A stretch of 18,660 bases of DNA from contig JAJBVF010000086.1 in NCBI GenBank assembly GCA_020859965.1, positions 1-18,660 of the forward strand. Direction: 5' to 3'. A model generated the notes under the pieces. It was not told the DNA's origin and ran no database searches. It saw only the letters and a program-made list of their open reading frames with translations. Shown here in pieces: positions 12,960-18,660 of the stretch. A program made the translations under genes and the position numbers. Numbering within the stretch: position 1 is the first letter of the stretch; every line of letters starts with the position of its first letter. This DNA is from Clostridiales bacterium (GTDB lineage Bacteria > Bacillota > Clostridia > Lachnospirales > Lachnospiraceae).

Positions 12960-13444
12960 GCAAAATTCACATAGAGAAAAATCATAACTTTACTATTGTG
13001 AACAATGAAGTTCTACGAAATAAAAATCTTTCACTGAAAGCAAAGGGGCTGTTCGCTTTTATGTGGAGTTTACCGGATGATTGGGATTATTCAGTAGCGG
13101 GGCTTACAAAGATTCTCAAAGAGGGAAAGGATGCAATCAATGAAGCACTGAAAGAGCTGGAAAGGGAAAGGTATTTAGTGAGAACCGTACAGCGGAAAGG
13201 CGGTAAATTTGCAAATATAGACTACACACTTTATGAAACGCCTCAGAATTTACCGTTTACCGATTTTCCGCAAACGGGAAATCCGATAACGGAAAATCCG
13301 CAACAAATAAATACTAAGAAAAACCAGACAAAGAAAAAGAGTAACAAAGAAAAGACCTCATTTCCTACGGAAATGAGCGGCGGAGCCGCTTTTTCCCAAA
13401 TCGCTAACTCTGAAAAGAATGAGGATGGTATAAGAGTCTTTTAG
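12956..13444 (+). CDS. Helix-turn-helix (replication initiator-like) protein, 162 residues
   Basis: The N-terminal half (residues about 5-80) has the HTH_36-type pattern found in phage and plasmid replication proteins: FTIVNNEVLRNKNLSLKAKG, LFAFMWSLPDDWDYSVAGL, then KDAINEALKELERERYLVRT. The C-terminal part is low complexity: proline/asparagine-rich (FPQTGNPITENPQQ) then lysine-rich (KKNQTKKKSNKEK), likely a flexible DNA-contacting or partner-binding tail. Full replication proteins of this type often carry a DnaD-like second domain; none is visible here, so the protein is shorter than usual. It overlaps the previous gene by 4 nt. A helicase loader was expected downstream but is absent. Confidence 0.75.
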   Translation: MSKIHIEKNHNFTIVNNEVLRNKNLSLKAKGLFAFMWSLPDDWDYSVAGLTKILKEGKDAINEALKELERERYLVRTVQRKGGKFANIDYTLYETPQNLPFTDFPQTGNPITENPQQINTKKNQTKKKSNKEKTSFPTEMSGGAAFSQIANSEKNEDGIRVF

Positions 13445-13464
13445 TCTGGAGGTGTGCTTAGTCA

Positions 13465-13704
13465 GTGTATAAAAAGAGAATTGCGAAAAGAGAAGAAGAT
13501 CCAGCGGATAAGTGGTTAAGAGAAAATGATCCGTATTACACAAGCGTAAGCAAAACCAAAAGATCCTCGTTAGAATACCCCTATCTTACCCCGGATCAGG
13601 AGGTCAGACAGAGGCGGATAGAGTTACCGATAAGCTACATCAATAGCGAAACGAATCAAATAGATGCTGATGTGTTAGACAGTATAAATATTTTGTCAGA
13701 ATAA
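13465..13704 (+). CDS. Hypothetical protein, 79 residues (GTG start)
   Basis: The frame opens at a GTG at 13465 with GGAGGTG at 13448-13454; no in-frame ATG lies near. The product is hydrophilic, with a basic N-terminus (YKKRIAKREEDPADKWLREND), a proline/tyrosine segment (EYPYLTPDQEVRQRR) and an acidic tail (DADVLDSINILSE). I do not recognise it. Its position directly before the tape measure gene is where tail assembly chaperones sit in siphophages, but it does not resemble them and no frameshift pair is visible. The 168-bp gap after it holds a near-palindrome (13805-13824) and no gene. Confidence 0.6.
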   Translation: MYKKRIAKREEDPADKWLRENDPYYTSVSKTKRSSLEYPYLTPDQEVRQRRIELPISYINSETNQIDADVLDSINILSE

Positions 13705-13804
13705 CAGGCTTACTTTTTGGAAGTAACGCGCACTAGAGAGTAAGGGAAAATAATTTGAAATTCATGTAATAAAAATCGAGAAACAGATTAAAAAAGCTGA
13801 GAAT

Positions 13805-13824
13805 CGTTCAATTTAAGTTGAACG
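13805..13824. promoter_or_regulatory. Near-palindrome upstream of the tape measure gene
   Basis: CGTTCAATTTAAGTTGAACG has 7-bp perfect arms, with an eighth T-G pair inside. It lies 58 nt before the start codon. It could be an operator or a leader hairpin; no convincing promoter is visible nearby. Confidence 0.45.
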
Positions 13825-13881
13825 GCTGAAAGAGAAAAATGCGTAACTGAAAAATGGTTTATTACTTAGGAGGTGAGGAAT

Positions 13882-16800
13882 GTGGTTGAGTTTGGTGCAA
13901 GGATAACGTTACAAGATCAGATGCTTGCGTCATTGCGGAAAAATATAGCGGCACAAAAAGACTTTCAGGAACAGATTGAATCTGTCAGAAGTGCGCTGGA
14001 GGGCGTGGAGCAGGCTCATACAATCAATGTAGACGCTACACAGGCACAAAAAGAAGTTGAACAGATGAAACAGGCATTAACCGGAGTGGATGGTACTTCC
14101 GCAAATGCCACGGTAGAGGCGGAAGCTTCTCAGGCTCAGAAAGAGGTTGAACAGGTAAAAGAGTTAGTTGACAGTTTACAGGGGACGGATGCTCAGATCG
14201 GTATTGATGCCGATAGCTCCGGGGCAATGAAACAGGTAAACACGATTAAATCAAATCTGGATAACCTGAGGAGTCAGACTGTAGAAACGGTGATCCGGGC
14301 GAAAGATCAGGCAACAACTACAATAAGCACGATAAAGAATAATTTAAAGAGTGTATCTCAGACGGTGACGGCTCCGGTTATCAAGGCAAGGGATCAGGTA
14401 ACCTCCACGGTCACGAATGTAAAATCAAGATTGCAGTCTTTAGCAAATACAGTAACAGCTCCGGTTGTGAAGCTCCGGGATCAGGCTTCCAGCATGATCG
14501 GGAACGTACAAGACAAGCTGAGTGAGTTGAGGGATAAGGTTATTCCGGTAGATGTGGAAGATAATGCAAGCTCTGAATTGTCTGGTATACAGGGGATGCT
14601 TAAATCTCTTGCGAGCGGTGTAGTTGTCACGGTGGCAATAAAAACGGCTGGTAAAGCTCTTATGGAGTCTCTATCGGCTGGAGCGGATCTACAGCAAAGT
14701 GTAGGCGGCGTGGAAACGCTGTTTAAGGACGATGCCGAAACAGTTATAGAGAACGCTTATAAAGCCTATCAGACAGCGGGAGTATCAGCGAATGACTACA
14801 TGGAACAGGTGACAAGCTTCTCTGCGTCTCTGTTGAACAGCTTAAGCGGTGATACAGCGGAAGCGGCAAATGTAGCAGATCAGGCTATCATAGATATGGC
14901 TGATAATGCGAACAAGTTTGGTACAGACATGGAAGATATACAGAATGCTTATCAGGGCTTTGCTAAGCAGAATTATACAATGCTGGACAACTTGAAGCTT
15001 GGCTATGGTGGTACGAAAACAGAGATGGAGCGGCTATTGTCAGATGCTCAAGAGCTTACTGGCGTGGAATATGATATTGATAATCTTTCAGATGTGTACA
15101 ATGCAATCCACGCAATACAGGAGAATCTTGGTGTTACAGGTACAACAGCGGAGGAGGCGGCTACTACTTTCAGCGGATCGCTGGCAAGCATGAAAGCGGC
15201 GGCTTCTAATCTGTTAGGTGATCTGTCAACAGGCGGTGATGTAAAAGAGTCAATGTCAAATCTGGTAGAGAGTGCGGTAACGTTTTTAGCGGATAACCTT
15301 ATTCCGATGGTAGCAAATGTATTTGCGGCTTTACCGGGAGCGATTGCTACAGGAATAAGCGCGGCTATCCCCAAAATATCAGAAATGGGGGAAAGCATTA
15401 TTTCAGCACTGGAAACAGGTCTGACAAGCGGCTTTACATCAATACCGGATTCTGTATCGAATGTTACAGACAGTATAGCAAGCGTTTCTGAGGAAATTAC
15501 AAAATATGTAGGCTATACGGTTCAGAGCGGGGACACGCTCTCTGACATTGCCAAACAGTACGAGACTACATATCAGGAGCTTGCAAATTATAACAATATT
15601 GTTGATCCGAATATGATAATCACGGGTCAGGAGATACAGGTTCCGGTTACTGAGGTTGTTACCACAAAGCAGGAGGTTATTACTACGGGAGTGACTGAGG
15701 TGGTTGAGCAGACTACAGCACTCACAAACATTACAGGATTGATCTCCAGCGTAAAGACTGCATTCAGCGATATGGGTAGCGGTATAAGTACGGTAGTAAA
15801 TTCTGTGAAAAGTCATTTGAGCCTGTTTAAAAATATTGCAGTCATGGCAATGCAACCGATTTCCTCAACTGTTGGATTGCTTGGAAAGGCGTTCAATGCG
15901 GCGGGGACGGTGGTCGGCGGAGCAATAAATTCCATGCTTGAAGTAAGTGAAAAGGTTTACTCAATCATGGAGCCGATCTTTACAGAGTTTTATACAATCG
16001 TGGATCAGGTTTATTCTCAGATTGGTACAATTATGAATGATGCCGCTGGAGATATTTCCTCAGCTATGGGTGATATCAGTGACCGGATCAGTTCGGTACT
16101 GGATTTCTTGGCTCCTTATATTTCTTCTGCTTGGGAATGGATAAAAGAAACCTTTTCAATGGCTGGAGGCGTGATCGGTCAGGTTGTGAGCATTATCGGG
16201 AGTGTATTACAAACGCTTTGGGATGGTGCTGTAACTGTGTTTGATGCTCTGTCTCCTTATCTTCCTACGGTATGGGATATTATTACAACAGCATTCAGTA
16301 CGGCGGGCGATCTGATACAGGGGGCAATACAGATAATTTCTGAGGTATTAACCAACTTGCAGACGGCTTTTACTACGGTGATGGATTTCTTGTCTCCTTA
16401 TCTTCCGGAGATCTGGACGGGGATTCAGACAGCATTTACAACGGCAAGAGATATAATCTCTGAGGTCGTTACTACAGTAAGTAGTGTAATAGATACATTA
16501 TCAACTGCATTTAGTACGGTGTTTTCTCCTATCGCTACGGTTGTGTCAGAGGTCTGGGATGCAGTAACCGGATTCTTTAGTACAGGGTCGGAAGATGTTT
16601 CAAGTTCGGGCGATACTGTCAGCACAGCAATAAGCACTATTTCGGATTCGTTTGGTACTGTATTTTCTGGTATCTCTACAATAGCAACAGATGTATGGGA
16701 TGCGGTAACAACGGCATTTTCCGGGGCAAACGATCTAATATCTACGGCGGTTGATGGTATCAGTACAGTAGTAGGCGGCATATCTGAATTTTTCGGAACA

Positions 16801-18261
16801 GGGCTTGACGGTCTGGGAGAATTGGCTGGTACTGCTTGGGATGCGGTAACAACAGCGTTTTCCAGCGCGGACGATCTAATCTCTACAGCGGTTGATACTA
16901 TCGGAACGGTGGTAGGCGGTATTTCAGAAACTTTCTCAGGCGGTCTTGATGGTTTGGGAGAGTTGGCTGGAAGTGCGTGGGATCTGGTAACCGGAGCATT
17001 TGATACGGCTGATACAGGGCTTGGAACGGCTATAGACAATATCGGAACAACGATCGGAGATATAGCCGGGTCATTTACGGAAGCTCTTGGAGGTATTCCG
17101 GAAGATGTTTCCTCTTTGTGGACTGATATATCAGGAGCGTTTGATGATGGTGGTGAGCTGTTAAATGATGCTCTTACAACTGTATCAGATGTGCTTGATG
17201 ATGTTGGTAAAACTGTTACAGATGCGCTTAGTAGCGTGGGTGATTTCTTAGGCAATACTTGGAATAATATCACAAGCTTTTTCGGGGGCGGCTCCGATGA
17301 GGTGAGTGAGTCGGCAACGGCTACGGATGAGAGCGTACAAGCCTATAATGATGCACTCAGTCAAATGGGTGATATGGCTCCTGAGGTGGAAAGTGCATGG
17401 AGTACACTTGCTACAGCCTATAGCTCAGGAACAGAGGGGATCACTTCTGCGAATGATGTTTTGCTGGAAGCACTCAGCGCACTTGATACAGCATTCTCAG
17501 ATACGTTTGAGAACATTCAGACAACCGTTAGTGATACATGGGAGGCGGTATCTGGGATCTATGATTCGATGGGTACGGGGCTTACAACAGTATCCGGAGA
17601 AATGCAGACAGAGCTTGATACACTCAGCACCTCATTTACGAGCAATTTTGAGAGCATTGTACAAACTGTAAGCTCCGGGTGGGAAAGTGCCTCTACGGGC
17701 TTTTCTGAGGCTTACAGCACTATTTCCTCTTACAGTTCACTGATAAGCAGTACACTTACTACCCTTGCAAGTGCATTCACTTCCGCTATGAGTACGATAA
17801 CAAGCGCTATGAGTAGCGCGGCTTCCAGTGTGGCAAGCTCCGCAAGCTCAATAGCAAGTTCAGCGGCAAGCGCGGCGAGTGCGGCGGCGAGTGTAAGCGC
17901 CTCAGGCGGTGCAAGTAGGGCTATGGGTGTAGACCGTGTACCTTACGACAATTACCCGATTCTTGCTCATGAGGGTGAGAAACTCCTTACAAAGAGAGAG
18001 GCAAACGCTTATGACTCTAACAGTTTGAGGGGCGTGAGGATGCAGAGTAGGGCAATGGGTACGAGTGAGATCAGATGGGATAACACTCCGATACTTGCGC
18101 ATGAGGGCGAAAAGATTCTCACAAAGCAAGAGGCGAAACAGTCAGAGACTCCGGTAGAGATCAAGTTCTACAACAGCACTTTTGCAAGTGATATGGATGT
18201 GGATGAGATCACGGAAGAAATGGTAAGGCGGCTGAAAAAGGTAATGATGAATGTAGCGTAA
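13882..18261 (+). CDS. Phage tail tape measure protein, orphan, with LysM and 47-residue Trp repeats
   Basis: A very large protein, about 1459 residues from the GTG at 13882 (AGGAGGTGA at 13868-13876 sets this start; an in-frame GTG at 13873 lies inside that site). Order: coiled-coil-like repeats QAQKEVEQMKQ (residues ~45-100) and repeats TVTAPVIKARDQ (~135-215); a tape measure core (~235-475) with VGGVETLFKDDAETVIENAY and the family mark LGYGGTKTEMERLLSDAQ; a LysM domain (~545-590, YTVQSGDTLSDIAKQY); then 12 repeats with Trp-x6-Phe/Tyr at residues 751 to 1267. A Ser/Ala-rich linker (~1300-1345) and a duplicated C-terminal motif PILAHEGEK(L/I)LTK(R/Q)EA end it. Tape measure proteins set siphophage tail length and guide DNA entry; about 0.15 nm per helical residue would give at most about 219 nm. 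No other virion gene is visible, so its use here is unclear. Confidence 0.88.
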   Translation: MVEFGARITLQDQMLASLRKNIAAQKDFQEQIESVRSALEGVEQAHTINVDATQAQKEVEQMKQALTGVDGTSANATVEAEASQAQKEVEQVKELVDSLQGTDAQIGIDADSSGAMKQVNTIKSNLDNLRSQTVETVIRAKDQATTTISTIKNNLKSVSQTVTAPVIKARDQVTSTVTNVKSRLQSLANTVTAPVVKLRDQASSMIGNVQDKLSELRDKVIPVDVEDNASSELSGIQGMLKSLASGVVVTVAIKTAGKALMESLSAGADLQQSVGGVETLFKDDAETVIENAYKAYQTAGVSANDYMEQVTSFSASLLNSLSGDTAEAANVADQAIIDMADNANKFGTDMEDIQNAYQGFAKQNYTMLDNLKLGYGGTKTEMERLLSDAQELTGVEYDIDNLSDVYNAIHAIQENLGVTGTTAEEAATTFSGSLASMKAAASNLLGDLSTGGDVKESMSNLVESAVTFLADNLIPMVANVFAALPGAIATGISAAIPKISEMGESIISALETGLTSGFTSIPDSVSNVTDSIASVSEEITKYVGYTVQSGDTLSDIAKQYETTYQELANYNNIVDPNMIITGQEIQVPVTEVVTTKQEVITTGVTEVVEQTTALTNITGLISSVKTAFSDMGSGISTVVNSVKSHLSLFKNIAVMAMQPISSTVGLLGKAFNAAGTVVGGAINSMLEVSEKVYSIMEPIFTEFYTIVDQVYSQIGTIMNDAAGDISSAMGDISDRISSVLDFLAPYISSAWEWIKETFSMAGGVIGQVVSIIGSVLQTLWDGAVTVFDALSPYLPTVWDIITTAFSTAGDLIQGAIQIISEVLTNLQTAFTTVMDFLSPYLPEIWTGIQTAFTTARDIISEVVTTVSSVIDTLSTAFSTVFSPIATVVSEVWDAVTGFFSTGSEDVSSSGDTVSTAISTISDSFGTVFSGISTIATDVWDAVTTAFSGANDLISTAVDGISTVVGGISEFFGTGLDGLGELAGTAWDAVTTAFSSADDLISTAVDTIGTVVGGISETFSGGLDGLGELAGSAWDLVTGAFDTADTGLGTAIDNIGTTIGDIAGSFTEALGGIPEDVSSLWTDISGAFDDGGELLNDALTTVSDVLDDVGKTVTDALSSVGDFLGNTWNNITSFFGGGSDEVSESATATDESVQAYNDALSQMGDMAPEVESAWSTLATAYSSGTEGITSANDVLLEALSALDTAFSDTFENIQTTVSDTWEAVSGIYDSMGTGLTTVSGEMQTELDTLSTSFTSNFESIVQTVSSGWESASTGFSEAYSTISSYSSLISSTLTTLASAFTSAMSTITSAMSSAASSVASSASSIASSAASAASAAASVSASGGASRAMGVDRVPYDNYPILAHEGEKLLTKREANAYDSNSLRGVRMQSRAMGTSEIRWDNTPILAHEGEKILTKQEAKQSETPVEIKFYNSTFASDMDVDEITEEMVRRLKKVMMNVA
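16132..17682 (+). repeat. 12 tandem repeats (141 bp, 47 codons) inside the tape measure gene
   Basis: Trp codons start at 16132, 16273, 16414, 16555, 16696, 16837, 16978, 17119 and 17260, each exactly 141 nt apart, then 17398 (138), 17539 and 17680 (141 each). Every one is followed seven residues later by Phe or Tyr. A degenerate further unit at 15991 has Tyr instead of Trp with the same x6-Tyr. Nucleotide similarity is highest between the units at 16696 and 16837, a sign of recent duplication. Confidence 0.9.
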
Positions 18262-18265
18262 AGGC

Positions 18266-18289
18266 GGGGAGTGGAAAATACCACTCCCC
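18266..18289 (+). terminator. G/C-rich hairpin after the tape measure gene
   Basis: GGGGAGTGG (18266-18274) and CCACTCCCC (18281-18289) form a perfect 9-bp stem with loop AAAATA, 4 nt after the stop. No T-run follows (TACTTATA), so it may only partly terminate or may protect the upstream mRNA. Confidence 0.55.
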
Positions 18290-18309
18290 TACTTATAAGA
18301 GGGCTTGTC

Positions 18310-18456
18310 ATGAATGGAAATGAAGAAAAGCAAAAACCGGATCAAATGTATGAGGCGATTCAGAGAAATATAAAAGCTGAGCAAGATCAATATAAAAGAT
18401 GGTTACAGTGTCTTTGTCTGTGTACAGATAAGGATGCTAAGGAAAGTGAGGGATAA
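18310..18456 (+). CDS. Small hypothetical protein, 48 residues
   Basis: The ATG at 18310 has AGAGGG (18298-18303) upstream. An in-frame GTG at 18271 falls inside the hairpin and is less likely. The product is a charged helix (KPDQMYEAIQRNIKAEQDQYKRW) ending with a cysteine-rich tail LQCLCLCTDKDAKE. It is not recognised. It lies between the tape measure gene and the excisionase-like gene, 5 nt before the latter, and is probably cotranscribed with it. Confidence 0.6.
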   Translation: MNGNEEKQKPDQMYEAIQRNIKAEQDQYKRWLQCLCLCTDKDAKESEG

Positions 18457-18461
18457 GCACT

Positions 18462-18647
18462 ATGAAAGATGCTCTTAATGTAGAAGAATGCAAAGAGTTG
18501 TTAAATGTCAGTGAGTACAAAATTAAAAAGCTGTTGCAGTCCGGGGAGCTGGAGCCTGTATATGTCAAAAAGACAAGCGGCAGAGGGCGAAAAGACAGGC
18601 TGATTAGTGTTCCGAGCTTAGCGAGATATGTACAAAACAATGCTTAG
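18462..18647 (+). CDS. Excisionase-like DNA-binding protein (HTH_17 type)
   Basis: A 61-residue protein with the pattern of excisionase-family helix-turn-helix proteins: LNVEECKELLNVSEYKIKKLL (residues ~5-25), a wing GELEPVYVKKTSGRGRKDRLIS, and a final SVPSLARYVQ. Such proteins bend attachment site DNA and steer a tyrosine recombinase towards excision. GAGGG precedes the ATG at a normal distance. At the right edge of the window and the end of the element's gene order, it implies an integrase gene immediately downstream. It could alternatively be a small regulator, as the fold is shared. Confidence 0.8.
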   Translation: MKDALNVEECKELLNVSEYKIKKLLQSGELEPVYVKKTSGRGRKDRLISVPSLARYVQNNA

Positions 18648-18660
18648 TATTGTTTGAAAT

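Larger units (their letters stand above)
9418..18660. mobile_element. Integrative element (left end at about 9418-9440; right end outside the window)
   Basis: The left limit is set by the abrupt loss of macrodomain homology after the NAAN codons (9417-9422). From there the DNA becomes visibly richer in A+T and holds short, closely spaced genes with strong AGGAGG sites. These include a ribbon-helix-helix regulator, a sigma-70-like factor, replication-type winged-helix proteins, a tape measure protein and an excisionase-like protein at the right edge. Xis is usually next to int at one end of such elements, so an integrase and the right attachment site probably lie just past 18660. The exact core site cannot be fixed without the right junction. 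Satellite, defective prophage or conjugative element fragment are all possible. Confidence 0.75.

Noticed and set aside
13465..13704. Tail assembly chaperone upstream of the tape measure gene
   Set aside because: Only the position fits; the sequence does not resemble chaperones and there is no slippery site with a second frame.
16425..17273. Minus-strand open frame of 282 codons opposite the tape measure repeats
   Set aside because: Ser/Thr/Val-rich low-complexity product that simply mirrors the 141-bp repeats; no ribosome binding site.
16132..17682. Repeat region considered as CRISPR
   Set aside because: The repeats are 141 bp, in frame and coding, with no short identical repeats separated by unique spacers.
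9418..18660. Standard conjugative transposon (Tn916-type)
   Set aside because: No relaxase, coupling ATPase or type IV secretion gene is visible in the window, although some could lie beyond the right edge.

Overview
The window looks like a chromosomal segment of an anaerobic Gram-positive gut bacterium, most likely a Clostridia/Lachnospiraceae-type Firmicute. The grounds are strong AGGAGG-type ribosome binding sites, a Tat-exported flavin reductase with its own LysR regulator, a DUF4143 ATPase, a PTS enzyme I and a family 3 glycosidase. No rRNA or tRNA gene and no CRISPR array was seen. The taxonomic guess is inference from gene content.

Host part (1 to about 9420). The window opens inside a GH3 glycoside hydrolase (C-terminal part only), followed closely by ptsI (PTS enzyme I). 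After an inverted-repeat-rich spacer comes an AAA ATPase of the DUF4143 family, which converges on a LysR-type regulator. The regulator is divergent from a Tat-secreted flavoprotein reductase carrying an FMN-binding domain and a fumarate-reductase-like FAD domain; the two promoters overlap around a dyad that fits a LysR operator. Downstream, behind a heavily structured leader, lies a full-length HemW-family protein that has lost two of the three iron-sulfur cysteines of radical SAM enzymes. A convergent HxlR-type regulator follows. Next is a noncoding array of degenerate 10-bp and 41-bp repeats, which leads into a macrodomain (ADP-ribose hydrolase) gene broken after its first macrodomain motif.

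Mobile part (about 9420 to the right edge, open-ended). The macrodomain gene is cut in its NAAN motif, and the DNA beyond is visibly more A+T-rich, with short tightly packed genes all on the + strand except one. Order: terminator; small unknown gene; ribbon-helix-helix regulator (minus strand); an operator/promoter region with two related palindromes; a sigma-70-like factor; five small unknown genes (one with a degenerate metallopeptidase-like motif); a promoter with a possible attenuator; two winged-helix/replication-type proteins; a small GTG-start gene; a very large phage tape measure protein (about 1459 residues); a 48-residue gene; and an excisionase-like DNA-binding protein at the right edge. 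An integrase is expected just outside the window.

The most unusual feature is the tape measure protein. It is the only recognisable virion gene in over 9 kb of the element: no portal, capsid, tail tube or tail chaperone gene is visible. It has an embedded LysM domain, a run of 12 Trp-x6-Phe/Tyr repeats (11 of them 47 residues long at an exact 141-nt period, one interval of 46), and a duplicated C-terminal motif. A sigma factor and a repressor-like regulator in the same element suggest a regulated programme, perhaps that of a phage satellite or a domesticated or partial prophage. That interpretation is inference.
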